This document shows positions 7,826 through 17,020 of a DNA stretch of 64,000 nucleotides, piece by piece. Both the position numbers and the translations under genes were made by a program. Source of the DNA: JANNPJ01 sp035474375. GTDB lineage: Bacteria > Actinomycetota > Actinomycetes > Actinomycetales > Kineosporiaceae. The stretch is from NCBI GenBank assembly GCA_035474375.1, contig DATINJ010000382.1, positions 3,889 through 67,888 of the forward strand, in the 5' to 3' direction. The notes under the pieces were generated by a model that was not told the origin of the DNA, made no database searches, and saw only the letters and a program-made list of their open reading frames with translations. Within the stretch, counting starts at the first letter, position 1. Each line of letters opens with the position of its first letter.

Positions 7826-9169
7826 TCATGAGCGCATCAGGTCGACGTCGAGACCTTCGCGGCGCATCCGTAGGTCGAGGTACAGCAGTGCGGCCACTCC
7901 GGCGGTGAAGGGGAACAACACCGCACCAGCCAATACCGTCCCGACGTCCGCGACCAGCAGCTGGATCAGGGTGGCGCTGAACGAACCGCTGGCATCGAAG
8001 CCGGTGGCGATCTGGCCCAGCACGGCGAACGGGATGCTGAACACCTGCCGGATGATGTAGGCGATCACCGCGGTGAGTAGACCGATCCCGAACACCCGCC
8101 AGAAACTGCCCCGGACCAACCGGTAGGAGCGGCGCAGCGCGGCAAACACTCCGAGGTTCTCCAGCAGCAAGGCGGGCGCGGCCACCGCCCAGAAGCCGAA
8201 GTACAGCGCCACGCTGAACCCCATCGCGACCAGCGCGCCGAGGATCCCCAAGATCACTCCGGCGACCGGGCTCGACAACGCGAAGCCGACGATCAGGCCG
8301 GGCAGCAGCGCCACCAGCAGGATCAGTGGCATCGCCACCATGACGACGCAGGCCAGACCGAGAACGGCGACCATCCGGGAACGGCAGCGGGCCCACAGCT
8401 GAGCCGGATTGAGCGCCCGACCGCGGACGGCGGCGTCCACCGCGACGATCAGCAGACCCGAGACAATCGTCGTGGCCAGGACGAATTGCAGGATCCCGAC
8501 CAGCAGCGTGACCCCGAAGGGGCCGATGAGTTCGGCCACATCGGCGAGTTCGGCGTTCTGCGACTGCTCCGGATCGGTGAGCGGGTTGTTCAGCAGCGAG
8601 ACCAGGGCGTAGGCCTGCGGGATGGTGGCCAGCAGGGTGAGCAGCGCGATCACGATCGCCGAGAACCCGACCATGGTTCCCGGGTTGGACCGGATCGCCC
8701 GGATGGCACCGTCGTAGATCTCACCGATCGCCAGCGGGCGAAGCGGAACGATTCCCTGGCCCCGGCTCGCCCAGTTGCCGGGTGCTGGCGGTCCGCTCCA
8801 CTGCGGTTGGCCACCCGCCGGGTTGGGTGCTGAACCCCACTGCGACGGCTGGCCACCAGGAGCGGGTGGTGCGCCCCACTGATTCGGCTGTCCGCCCGGG
8901 TTGGGCGGTGCGCCCCACTGGCTGGGCTGGCCGCCCGGGTTCGGTGGTGCGCCCCACTGGCTGGGCTGGCCGGGTGCGGACCCCCAGCCCGGCGGTTGAC
9001 CAGGTACCGGCGGCGCACCCCAGTTGGGCTGAGGTCCGGCAGGCGGTGGGGCTTGAGGTACCGGGACAGTGGGATCGCTGGGCGCGACCTGGCCCGAGGT
9101 GTCCCGATCTTCCGGTTCGTCACCGGGCGCGGTCCATGCCGCAGGCGGCTCGGCCATCGACCCCTCCAA
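7826..9169 (-). CDS. Multi-pass membrane protein with proline-rich N-terminus (GDPD membrane-domain type)
   Basis: A 447-residue protein. The first about 140 residues are Pro/Gly/Gln/Trp-rich and disordered, with a 13-residue repeat (GGQPSQWGAPPNP). Then a segment PLAIGEIYDGAIRAIRSNPG and about six membrane helices match the glycerophosphoryl-diester phosphodiesterase membrane domain type. The catalytic GDPD domain is absent. It heads the leftward DUF4129/DUF4350/MoxR/DUF58 group and is divergent from mtrA. The start could also be the Met at residue 5 (9157). Function unknown. Confidence 0.8.
   Translation of the reverse strand: MEGSMAEPPAAWTAPGDEPEDRDTSGQVAPSDPTVPVPQAPPPAGPQPNWGAPPVPGQPPGWGSAPGQPSQWGAPPNPGGQPSQWGAPPNPGGQPNQWGAPPAPGGQPSQWGSAPNPAGGQPQWSGPPAPGNWASRGQGIVPLRPLAIGEIYDGAIRAIRSNPGTMVGFSAIVIALLTLLATIPQAYALVSLLNNPLTDPEQSQNAELADVAELIGPFGVTLLVGILQFVLATTIVSGLLIVAVDAAVRGRALNPAQLWARCRSRMVAVLGLACVVMVAMPLILLVALLPGLIVGFALSSPVAGVILGILGALVAMGFSVALYFGFWAVAAPALLLENLGVFAALRRSYRLVRGSFWRVFGIGLLTAVIAYIIRQVFSIPFAVLGQIATGFDASGSFSATLIQLLVADVGTVLAGAVLFPFTAGVAALLYLDLRMRREGLDVDLMRS
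8796..8990 (-). repeat. Five 39-bp coding repeats
   Basis: The core CC(C)CACTG, read on the + strand, recurs at 8796, 8835, 8874, 8913 and 8952, an exact 39-bp spacing. It encodes the 13-residue Gly/Pro/Gln/Trp repeat of the membrane protein N-terminus. Confidence 0.85.
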
Positions 9170-9292
9170 GTGGCGTTCTATTCGTTTCCGACGTGCTCCG
9201 ACGGCACAAATCGACGCACCGACGCTCGAGGTTCATCCTGGCACGTCCGACACGAATCGATGTTTGGCCCACCTGTTTGACACGATGTCTCC

Positions 9293-9970
9293 ATGAGGGG
9301 TCGTGTTCTGGTCGTCGACGACGACAACGCACTGTCAGAGATGCTCGGCATCGTCCTTCGGGGCGAGGGTTTCGAGCCGATGTTCTGCGCCGATGGGTTG
9401 GGGGCGCTAGAGGCTTTCCGCGCGACTCGCCCGGATTTGGTGTTGCTGGACCTGATGCTCCCTGGCAAGGACGGGATCGAGGTCTGTCGGCTGATCCGCG
9501 CCGAGTCCGGCGTCCCGATCGTGATGCTCACCGCCAAGAGCGACACCGTGGACGTCGTCCTGGGGCTGGAGTCCGGCGCCGACGATTACATGGTCAAGCC
9601 GTTCAAGCCGAAGGAACTCGTCGCCCGGGTCCGGGCTCGGCTGCGCCGAACGGATGAGCCGTCGCCGGAGTCGCTGGACATCGGCGATGTCGGGATTGAT
9701 GTCGCTGGTCACGTCGTCCGGCGTGGCGACGAGGTGATCTCCCTGACGCCGCTGGAGTTCGACCTGCTGGTCGCGCTCGCTCGCAAGCCGTGGCAGGTGT
9801 TCACCCGGGAGGTTCTGCTCGAACAGGTCTGGGGGTACCGGCACGCTGCCGATACCAGGCTGGTGAACGTTCACGTGCAGCGACTGCGCTCCAAGATCGA
9901 GAAGGATCCCGAACGGCCCGAGATCGTCGTCACCGTGCGTGGCGTCGGTTACAAGGCTGGGCCGGCCTAG
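9293..9970 (+). CDS. mtrA: Response regulator MtrA
   Basis: A 225-residue OmpR-type regulator. The receiver domain (about 4-115) has acidic residues D9-D10-D11, the phosphoacceptor Asp53 (LLDLMLPGKDG) and Lys in MVKPF. The C-terminal winged helix (about 130-223) ends ...IVVTVRGVGYKAG. Identity as MtrA rests on strong likeness to the mycobacterial protein and on the order mtrA-mtrB-lpqB. In mycobacteria MtrA controls cell division, peptidoglycan hydrolase and replication genes and is usually essential. It is divergent from the proline-rich membrane protein across about 123 bp that must hold both promoters. Confidence 0.97.
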   Translation: MRGRVLVVDDDNALSEMLGIVLRGEGFEPMFCADGLGALEAFRATRPDLVLLDLMLPGKDGIEVCRLIRAESGVPIVMLTAKSDTVDVVLGLESGADDYMVKPFKPKELVARVRARLRRTDEPSPESLDIGDVGIDVAGHVVRRGDEVISLTPLEFDLLVALARKPWQVFTREVLLEQVWGYRHAADTRLVNVHVQRLRSKIEKDPERPEIVVTVRGVGYKAGPA

Positions 9971-9974
9971 TCCG

Positions 9975-11723
9975 ATGGCAAAGCGCCGCCGACGCCCGCT
10001 GAAGGCGGCCATCTGGCCGATCCGGACGCTCCCGCAACGGACCGTGCGGTTCGTCGTCCGGCAGATCCGCCGGCACTGGAGCCGGTCGATGCGGCTGCGG
10101 GTGGTGGCGACCACCATGCTGCTCGGTCTTCTCGTGGTGCTGGCGGTTGGAACCTTCCTGTCGTTCCGGATCAAGGCCGGGCTGATCGAGTCCCGGCAGA
10201 AGACCGCCATGCTGGAGGCGGAAGGGCTGACCAAGACGGCGACGGAGTTGTTCGACCGGTCCGTCTACAGCGATGCCGAGCGCCAGGAATCATTTGTCAA
10301 CGATCTGATCTCCCGACTCGAAGGACCGGGGGGCCCGGAGTTGCGGGGGGTCTCGCTGCTGCGGGCGCTGCGGTCCACCCAGCCGAGTGAGCTGCGGGAC
10401 CGATCCTCCAGGATCACCCCCTCGGTGATCCCGGATTCCCTGCGGGCCGCGGTCAACCGGTCGTCCCGGCAGCAAGCTCAGATCACGTCCTTGCCGGGGG
10501 TTGGCGGCCAGAAGGGGATGCCGGCCCTCGCTGTCGGATCGGTGATCGACGTCCCGCTGTCCGGCCCGTACGAGCTGTACTTCATCTTCCCGTTGCAGCG
10601 CGAACAGGAAATTCTCGACCTGGTGCAGCGGACCTTGCTGCTCGCCGGAATCGGGTTGGTACTGCTGGTCGGCGGGGTCGCCTACGTCGTGACCCGGCAG
10701 GTGGTGACGCCGGTCCGGCAAGCGGCCAAGACCGCCGAGGAGTTGGCGTCGGGCCGGTTGGATCGCCGGATGAAGGTTCGCGGGCAAGACGATATAGCCC
10801 GTTTGGGTAGGGCTTTCAATGGCATGGCGGCCAGTCTTGAGCGGCAGATCCATCAGTTGGAAGAGCTGTCTCGGGTGCAGCGCCGGTTCGTCTCCGACGT
10901 CTCACACGAGTTGCGCACGCCGCTGACCACGATCCGGATGGCGAGCGAGGTGATCCACGAGGGTCGGCATGGGCTCGACCCGGTGCTCTCGCGCAGCGCC
11001 GAACTGCTGCAGAACCAGCTCGACCGGTTCGAGTTGCTGCTCACCGACCTGTTGGAGATCAGTCGGTTCGACGCCGGTGCCGCGGTGCTGGATATCGAGG
11101 CGGAAGACGTTCGAGAAGTCGTCGAGCGAGTCGTCGAGGTGCTGCTGCCGCTGGCGGAGAGCCGCGGCAGCACGATCGAGCTGCGGGTGCCGCCGGAACC
11201 ATGCCTTGCCCAGATCGACTCGCGGCGGGTAGAGCGGATCGTCCGGAACCTGCTCGGCAACGCGATCGAGCACGGCGAGGGCGGCCCGATCGAGGTCCGG
11301 ATTGCCGGCTCGGCCGAGGCCGTCGCCATCGCGGTGCATGACTACGGGGTCGGGATCAACGTTGATGATCTGGCGATGGTGTTCAACCGGTTCTGGCGTG
11401 CCGATCTGGCTCGGGCTCGCACCACCGGTGGCACCGGGCTGGGGCTGGCGATCGCCCAGGAGGACGCCCACCTGCACGGCGGCTGGCTGCAGGCGTGGGG
11501 TGAGCCCGGGGTAGGTGCGGTCTTCCGGCTCACGCTGCCCCGCCAGGTCGGTGCCGTCCTGGTCGGATCCCCGCTGCCGCTGGTTCCGCACCTGGGTGAT
11601 CCGGACGAGGACGGTGACCAGGCAGGCGTCGAGGGCGCGGCGGAGTTCCCGAACGCGGCCGCTGGGCTGGCTCAGATGCTCCCCGAGCCGGGCTGTGACC
11701 GGCCGGTGCGGCAACGCGGATGA
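9975..11723 (+). CDS. mtrB: Sensor histidine kinase MtrB
   Basis: I chose the ATG 4 bp after mtrA, giving 582 residues. The order is a basic cytoplasmic N-terminus, TM1 (about 45-65), an extracytoplasmic sensor (about 66-220), TM2 (about 222-245), HAMP, and an HisKA H-box with the phosphoacceptor in VSDVSHELRTPLTT (His about 311). The ATP-binding domain has N-box LLGNAIEH, D-x-G-x-G (YGVGIN) and G2 box GGTGLGLAIA. A Pro/Ala-rich tail of about 50 residues follows. It partners MtrA, and its stop overlaps the lpqB start by 4 bp. Confidence 0.96.
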   Translation: MAKRRRRPLKAAIWPIRTLPQRTVRFVVRQIRRHWSRSMRLRVVATTMLLGLLVVLAVGTFLSFRIKAGLIESRQKTAMLEAEGLTKTATELFDRSVYSDAERQESFVNDLISRLEGPGGPELRGVSLLRALRSTQPSELRDRSSRITPSVIPDSLRAAVNRSSRQQAQITSLPGVGGQKGMPALAVGSVIDVPLSGPYELYFIFPLQREQEILDLVQRTLLLAGIGLVLLVGGVAYVVTRQVVTPVRQAAKTAEELASGRLDRRMKVRGQDDIARLGRAFNGMAASLERQIHQLEELSRVQRRFVSDVSHELRTPLTTIRMASEVIHEGRHGLDPVLSRSAELLQNQLDRFELLLTDLLEISRFDAGAAVLDIEAEDVREVVERVVEVLLPLAESRGSTIELRVPPEPCLAQIDSRRVERIVRNLLGNAIEHGEGGPIEVRIAGSAEAVAIAVHDYGVGINVDDLAMVFNRFWRADLARARTTGGTGLGLAIAQEDAHLHGGWLQAWGEPGVGAVFRLTLPRQVGAVLVGSPLPLVPHLGDPDEDGDQAGVEGAAEFPNAAAGLAQMLPEPGCDRPVRQRG

Positions 11724-13600
11724 GAGTTCGTCGGACGATCGCCGACCGGTCCCGAGCGGTCCGGGTCGTCGTGGCTGGGCTGGCGCTGCTGGCGTTGTCG
11801 GCCTGCGCCACGATTCCGCGCTCCGGGCCGGTGGTGGCCGGCCGGGTGGTGGAGGTCGATCCGCTGTCGGGCGTCGTCCAGTTCAGGGGTGAGGGCCCGG
11901 TGCCGGGTGCGACGCCCGTGAACGTGGTCTCCGGATTCCTCCGGGCGGCACCGGGTTTCAGCGATGATCATGAGCTTGCCCGGAGCTTCCTCACCTCGGC
12001 CCGGCAACTTGCCTGGCGCCCGGACGCGGCCGTCTCGATCTACCCGACGACGCTGAACGTATTGAAGGTCAAGGAGGCCGGGGCAAAACCCGTCGCGACT
12101 GCGACGGCAACGCCGACACCGGCCGGTGCCGATTCCGGCGCGGCGAGCGCCGACGTGCGGGACCGAGCCGAGGTCACCTGGGTGACCGTGACGACACCGA
12201 TCATCGCGAAGGTCGACCGCAACGGCCGGTACCAGATCGAACCGCCGGGCACGAAAGTCACTGCCAAGTTCGGCTTGGTCAAGGTGGGCGGGCAGTGGCG
12301 GATCAATACCGTCGCCGACGGGATCCTGATCAGTGCGGAAGACTTCGGGGTGACCTTCCGCCCGTTCAAGGTGTACTTCGGCGACCCGACCCGCCGGTAC
12401 CTGGTTCCCGACGTGCACTGGTTCCCCGGCACCCAGAACAACCTCTCCGACAATCAGAACGATTCGCTGCCAACCGCGCTGGTCCGGGTACTGCTGGAGG
12501 GCCCGCCGAAGTGGTTGGAGGGCGCCGTCATCACCGGTGCGCCGGCGAATACCAGCATGGCGATCGACGCCGTCGTGGTCGACGACGAGGTGGCGACCGT
12601 GGACCTGACCGACCAGGTCCGCACCGCCGACACCCGGCAGCGACAGCTCTTGGCGAGCCAGTTGCAGGCGACGCTGGGCCAACTACGGATCAACTCGGTG
12701 AACATTACGGTTCGCCGGCTGGCCTTCGACGTGCCCTCCAGATCCTCGGGAACGAACGACCCCTCCCAGCCGGACGGTCAGCCGGTGGTCGATCCGCGGG
12801 TCGACGTCCGGCCGGTGCTGATTGATGCGAAGGGCCGGTTGGCTCGGCTGGATGGTCGAACCCTCGAGGTGCGTGCGGACGTCGCGGCTCTGGGGGTGCC
12901 CGGAGCCAATCACCCGGCGGTGGCCAACGACAGCAGCGCCTACGCGGTCCTGAACGCCGACCGGAGCAAGCTGCTGCTCCAACTGCCCGGGGCCAAAGTC
13001 GTCCAACTCGTCAGTTCTGCCAATCTCACCGCACCGTCCTTCGATCCGCAGGGCTGGGTCTGGACGGCGCCGGGAACCAACACCGGCTGGGTCTACGCGG
13101 CGGCGGCGGACTCCGGTCGGATCAAGGTGAAGGCGCCCTGGCTCAAGGGTGCGGACGTGGTCAGCATGCGGGTGTCGCGGGACGGTACCCGGGCGGTGAT
13201 CGCGGCTCGGGTACGGGGTGCGGCTCACCTCTTCGTCACCGGCGTGGTGCGGGACGTCGAGGGCCGGCCGCAGTCCTTGACCTGGCCGCCGACCGGACTG
13301 TTCCCCAGCCTGCAGACGGTCCGCGATGTCGCCTGGTTGGACGAGGACCATCTGGTGGTCCTCGGCCGGTGCACCGGTGACACGCCCAAGTGCACGAAGG
13401 ACGCGGCCGAAGGGCCCTGGATAGTCCAGCTCGGCGGCATCATCGACCCGGTCGGAAATCCCGTCTCCGGGGCGGAATCGATCACTGCGGGGAACGGGGA
13501 GATCTCGGTGCTGGCCGGGACGGACAAGGGCGTCCAGGCCCGTTTCGGAGCCCTCTGGGACACCGTGGCGGCCGGTCGGTGGCCGGCTTATCCAGGCTGA
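11720..13600 (+). CDS. lpqB: Lipoprotein LpqB
   Basis: A 626-residue lipoprotein. The signal peptide ends in lipobox LSAC (lipidated Cys29). A GerMN-like domain lies at about 225-330 (LPTALVRVLLEGPPKWLEGA), and the C-terminal half is the LpqB beta-propeller domain. In mycobacteria LpqB interacts with the MtrB sensor region and modulates MtrA signalling. The ATGA overlap with mtrB supports an mtrA-mtrB-lpqB operon. The protein is anchored on the outer face of the membrane. Confidence 0.96.
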   Translation: MRVRRTIADRSRAVRVVVAGLALLALSACATIPRSGPVVAGRVVEVDPLSGVVQFRGEGPVPGATPVNVVSGFLRAAPGFSDDHELARSFLTSARQLAWRPDAAVSIYPTTLNVLKVKEAGAKPVATATATPTPAGADSGAASADVRDRAEVTWVTVTTPIIAKVDRNGRYQIEPPGTKVTAKFGLVKVGGQWRINTVADGILISAEDFGVTFRPFKVYFGDPTRRYLVPDVHWFPGTQNNLSDNQNDSLPTALVRVLLEGPPKWLEGAVITGAPANTSMAIDAVVVDDEVATVDLTDQVRTADTRQRQLLASQLQATLGQLRINSVNITVRRLAFDVPSRSSGTNDPSQPDGQPVVDPRVDVRPVLIDAKGRLARLDGRTLEVRADVAALGVPGANHPAVANDSSAYAVLNADRSKLLLQLPGAKVVQLVSSANLTAPSFDPQGWVWTAPGTNTGWVYAAAADSGRIKVKAPWLKGADVVSMRVSRDGTRAVIAARVRGAAHLFVTGVVRDVEGRPQSLTWPPTGLFPSLQTVRDVAWLDEDHLVVLGRCTGDTPKCTKDAAEGPWIVQLGGIIDPVGNPVSGAESITAGNGEISVLAGTDKGVQARFGALWDTVAAGRWPAYPG

Positions 13601-13732
13601 GTCGCACGCCACGATCTCGCGGTCGTCGTCCGCTCCGCGCGTCCTCTCCTCCACAGGCGGCAGTTCTGCGCCTCGATCCACAGATTTCGGCCGGCCGCCG
13701 TCCGTCGGCCACCTGCCGGGCAGGCTGTCTGT

Positions 13733-14485
13733 ATGCCAGAGGTACCAATCACAGTCGGGTCCGGCCTGCGCGCCGGTTTGCGTGCCGGGACGACGCTGAT
13801 CTGGCCGGTCAGCTGCGCGGGTTGCGGGTTGCCCGACGTCCCGATCTGCTCACGGTGTCGGGCCGCCGTCGCCGGGCCGGCCTTCTGCACCCCGGTGGTT
13901 GGCTGGCCCGCGGGGTTCGGCGCCTGGGCGGCGTGCAGCTATCGGGGCTGCGCAGCGCGGCTACTGATCGCCTGGAAAGAACGAGGCCGGCGCGACCTGA
14001 CCGGGCCGCTGGGAGCCGGTCTGGGTGCGGCGCTGCTGGCCTGCCGGGCCGCGCACGCTGACCCGGCGTCGCCCTGGTTGCTGGTCCCGGTTCCGACCAC
14101 CCGCGCCGGCCGCCGTCAGCGCGGCGGTGACCTGATGGTCGACTTGACTCGTCGGGCGGCAGCGACCTGCCGGCCGGCCTGGAACGGGCCACCACCGCAG
14201 CCGGTTCAGGCCCTGACGCATGTCCGAAGGGTCCGCGATCAGGGGGCGCTGGGGGCCTCTGGCCGGCGCGCGAATCTGCGTGGAGCCCTTGCGGTCCGGG
14301 ATTCGATGACAGATCTGGTGTCCGGGCAAAGCTGCGTGGTGGTCGACGATGTCGTGACAACTGGGACAACAGCGGCCGAAGCGGCGCGGGCGTTGACATC
14401 GGCAGGTGCACGCGTGGTGGGGGCTTGCTTCCTCTCAGTGACATTGCGTGAACTGGGGGTGCCCGAGGAGGCATCTAGGGACTAG
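13733..14485 (+). CDS. ComF family phosphoribosyltransferase-like protein
   Basis: A 250-residue protein with the ComFC layout. An N-terminal zinc-finger-like cysteine cluster (CAGCG...CSRC, about residues 23-42) is followed by a type-I phosphoribosyltransferase fold with the PRPP loop CVVVDDVVTTGTTAAEAARA (about 200-220). ComFC homologues are linked to DNA uptake in competent bacteria. In actinobacteria the gene commonly sits between lpqB and hpf/secA regardless of competence, so the substrate is uncertain. It starts 132 bp after lpqB. Confidence 0.9.
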   Translation: MPEVPITVGSGLRAGLRAGTTLIWPVSCAGCGLPDVPICSRCRAAVAGPAFCTPVVGWPAGFGAWAACSYRGCAARLLIAWKERGRRDLTGPLGAGLGAALLACRAAHADPASPWLLVPVPTTRAGRRQRGGDLMVDLTRRAAATCRPAWNGPPPQPVQALTHVRRVRDQGALGASGRRANLRGALAVRDSMTDLVSGQSCVVVDDVVTTGTTAAEAARALTSAGARVVGACFLSVTLRELGVPEEASRD

Positions 14486-14697
14486 CCTCAACAGATGAAC
14501 GGCACCCCCGCCGCGATCGCCGTCCAAACGGCGCTGTCTTGCTGGCGGGTCTGGAAGGGGGTGTTAGGGAGCAACTCCCAGCGATTTCCGATCTGACGCT
14601 TCGACACTGAGTCGTCCGCATCTCGAGCCAGCGCCAGATTCTGGACCCGGTGAGCGGACCCGGACCTTGTGTTACTCCAGCTACAGGAGGATTCCCC

Positions 14698-15486
14698 GTG
14701 GACATCGTGATCACTGGCCGTCGAACCGAAGTCACAGACCGGTTCCGAAGGCTTGCGGAGGAGAAACTGGCGAAGGTTTCGCAGTTCACTCCCAGCGCGT
14801 ATCGGATAGACGTCGAGCTGTCCCATGAGCGCAATCCACGACAGTCCAACACTTGCGAGCGAGTCGAGATCACGGTTCGGGACAAGGGACCGGTGATTCG
14901 GGCCGAGGCTTGCGCCGAAGACCCGCTGGCCTCGCTCGACATCGCCTTCGGCAAACTCCTTGAGCGGCTTCGTCGGATGGGGGATCGGAAGAAGGTGCAC
15001 CACGGTCGGCACGCGCCGGTGTCGGTGCGCGGAAGCAACATGCTGTCCGGATCGGTACCCGCCGGCGGTGCCGGATCGGGCGTCGGTACCGCGGTCGCCG
15101 AACGGCCTCTGGACGACAGCGACCATGACCACGCTGGTCAGAACGGTCACGTACACAGCGACGCGAACGGAGCCCGTCGTTCCGGCGGAGTGGACGTCGA
15201 GGATCCGGCTTTCGACGACCTGGCCGATCTGGTGGGTCGCGCCGACCTTCCTGAAGGTGCCGAGGCCCTCGCGGACAGCCCGGTCGTGATCCGGACGAAG
15301 GACCACACCGCCACCCCGATGACCATTGATCAGGCGCTCTACGAGATGGAACTTGTCGGCCACGACTTCTACCTCTTCGTGGACGCCGCGTGCGGGAAGC
15401 CGTCCGTCGTCTATCGTCGGCGCGGATGGAACTACGGAGTGATTCGCCTGGCGGTCGAGCAGGAAGCAAAGGCCACGCCAAGCTGA
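14698..15486 (+). CDS. hpf: Long-form ribosome hibernation promoting factor
   Basis: The start is the GTG at 14698, preceded by AGGAGG about 8 bp upstream, giving 262 residues. The N-terminal S30AE domain (about 1-100, MDIVITGRRTEVTDRFRRLA) binds the 30S decoding region. The linker is variable. The C-terminal dimerisation domain (about 200-260) carries TPMTIDQALYEMELVGHDFY. Long HPF forms 100S disomes and protects ribosomes in stationary phase. It is the conserved neighbour of comF and secA in actinobacteria. The 212 bp before it contain no recognised gene. Confidence 0.95.
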   Translation: MDIVITGRRTEVTDRFRRLAEEKLAKVSQFTPSAYRIDVELSHERNPRQSNTCERVEITVRDKGPVIRAEACAEDPLASLDIAFGKLLERLRRMGDRKKVHHGRHAPVSVRGSNMLSGSVPAGGAGSGVGTAVAERPLDDSDHDHAGQNGHVHSDANGARRSGGVDVEDPAFDDLADLVGRADLPEGAEALADSPVVIRTKDHTATPMTIDQALYEMELVGHDFYLFVDAACGKPSVVYRRRGWNYGVIRLAVEQEAKATPS

Positions 15487-15623
15487 CGAGGACAAGATCT
15501 GCTGCCCCGCGGGGCGCTGAGGCGGCGCGCCCGCCGGATTTCGATCCGGCGAGCGCGCCGTCGTCCGTTGCGGGGAGCCCGCCGACGGTCTCGGCCGTCG
15601 CTCGCGGATCTGGCCCTCGCCGG

Positions 15624-16859
15624 ATGAGCCTGCTCCAGGCCCGCCGGGTCGCCCTGGCCGCTCAAGGGTTCGGAGTCGACCGCCCCGGGGCCGGCCAGTC
15701 GCACGGAGACACGCCGATCACGATGCGGCAGATCCAACGGGTGATCGACACCGTCGGCATTCTTCAGATCGACTCGGTGAACGTCCTGAGCCGCAGCCAC
15801 TACCTGCCGGTATTCAGCCGGCTCGGCAATTATCCGCGCGAACTGCTGGACCGCGCCTCCACGACGGCACCGCGCCGTCTGGTGGAGTACTGGGCACACG
15901 AGGCGTCGTTCGTGCCGCCGCAGACGCACCGGTTGCTGCGCTGGCGGATGGCCCGGGCGGCGGACGAGGCGTGGGGCGGGATGGCGCGGACCGCCCGCGA
16001 GCGGGCCGACCTGACCGACGTGGTGCGCGCCGTGATGGCCGAGCACGGGCCCTTGACGGCCGCCGCCGCTGAGCGCTTGATCGGTGACGACCGGCCGCGC
16101 GAGCGCAACGGTCAGTGGGGCTGGAACTGGAGCGACGTCAAGCGGGTGATCGAGTTCCTGTTCTGGTCCGGGGAACTCTCGTCGGCGGGTCGGACCAGCC
16201 AGTTCGAGCGCCGGTACGCACTGCCCGAGCGGGTGTTGCCGGCTGCGGTGGCCTCCGCTCCGGATCCGGACCCGGACGACGCCCGGCGAGATCTGGTCCG
16301 GATCGCCGCTCGTGCGCTCGGCATCGCCAGTGAGAAGTGCCTGCGGGACTACTTCCGCCTCAAGCCCGGCGAGGCGCGGGCCGCGATCGCCGATCTGGTG
16401 GCGGCCGGTGAGCTGATCCCGACCACGGTGGAGGGCTGGGACCGGCCCACCTATCTGCATCCGCAGGCCCGGCTGCCCCGGCGGATCACCGCTCGGGCCT
16501 TGCTGAGCCCGTTCGACTCGCTGGTCTGGGAGCGGCCTCGCACCGAGGCGCTGTGGAACTTTCGGCTGCGGCTGGAGATCTACACTCCGGCGGCCAAGCG
16601 GGTGCACGGCTACTACGTGCTGCCGTTTCTGCTCGGTGACCAGTTGGTGGGTCGGGTGGATCTGAAGGCCGATCGGGCACCCGGGGGCGGCGGGGCGCTG
16701 CTGGTCCGCGCGTCCTGGGTGGAGCCCGGCATCCCCCCCGAAGCGGTGGCCCCGGAACTAGCCGAGGAGCTGGATCTGATGGCCGAGTGGCTGGAGCTGG
16801 ACGAGGTACGGATCGCCTCGGTCGGTACGTTGGCGCCCGCCCTGCAAAACCTGCGCTGA
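15624..16859 (+). CDS. Winged-helix protein of the YcaQ/AlkX (HTH_42) DNA glycosylase family
   Basis: I take the ATG at 15624 (MSLLQARRVALAAQGF), giving 411 residues; an open frame extends upstream into hpf but lacks conservation-like sequence. The protein has the tandem winged-helix layout of the HTH_42 family. LQIDSVNVLSRSHYLPVFSR near residue 50 carries a Q-I-D triplet resembling the Q-hydrophobic-D catalytic motif described for E. coli YcaQ, which unhooks DNA interstrand crosslinks. ALLSPFDSLVWERPR and the Asp-rich C-terminus are family-typical. A DNA-repair role is inferred from family only. Confidence 0.85.
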   Translation: MSLLQARRVALAAQGFGVDRPGAGQSHGDTPITMRQIQRVIDTVGILQIDSVNVLSRSHYLPVFSRLGNYPRELLDRASTTAPRRLVEYWAHEASFVPPQTHRLLRWRMARAADEAWGGMARTARERADLTDVVRAVMAEHGPLTAAAAERLIGDDRPRERNGQWGWNWSDVKRVIEFLFWSGELSSAGRTSQFERRYALPERVLPAAVASAPDPDPDDARRDLVRIAARALGIASEKCLRDYFRLKPGEARAAIADLVAAGELIPTTVEGWDRPTYLHPQARLPRRITARALLSPFDSLVWERPRTEALWNFRLRLEIYTPAAKRVHGYYVLPFLLGDQLVGRVDLKADRAPGGGGALLVRASWVEPGIPPEAVAPELAEELDLMAEWLELDEVRIASVGTLAPALQNLR

Positions 16860-16883
16860 GCGGGCTGATCTCCTCGCGGCTGG

Positions 16884-16947
16884 TGATCGCCAGCCGTGCC
16901 CACTTAGGTGCCCTTCGTCGGCGCTAAAGCGGGCACACCTGGCGATC
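16884..16947. repeat. Dispersed palindromic element, copy B, between convergent genes
   Basis: Arms TGATCGCCAGCCGTGCCC (16884-16901) and GGGCACACCTGGCGATC (16931-16947) form an imperfect 17-bp stem. The first 18 bases equal those of copy A at 3393. Both copies lie between convergently transcribed genes, consistent with a bidirectional terminator that has spread. Confidence 0.75.
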
Positions 16948-16973
16948 TTGGCGGTGCGGCGGGGCTATTCCGG

Positions 16974-17020
16974 CCGGTTGGCGGTTAGCGGCCGGTCGCC
17001 GGTTGGCGGCTAGCAGTTAG
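16974..17020. repeat. Direct repeat of 25-bp period
   Basis: CCGGTTGGCGG occurs at 16974 and 16999, exactly 25 bp apart, and the similarity runs on to the AG(C/T)AG region near 17020. It overlaps the last codon and stop of the leftward acetyltransferase gene. Confidence 0.6.

Noticed and set aside
15390..15623. N-terminal extension of the YcaQ-like protein overlapping hpf
   Set aside because: Overlaps a real gene for about 97 bp and is Pro/Ala-rich without family likeness; ATG at 15624 chosen.
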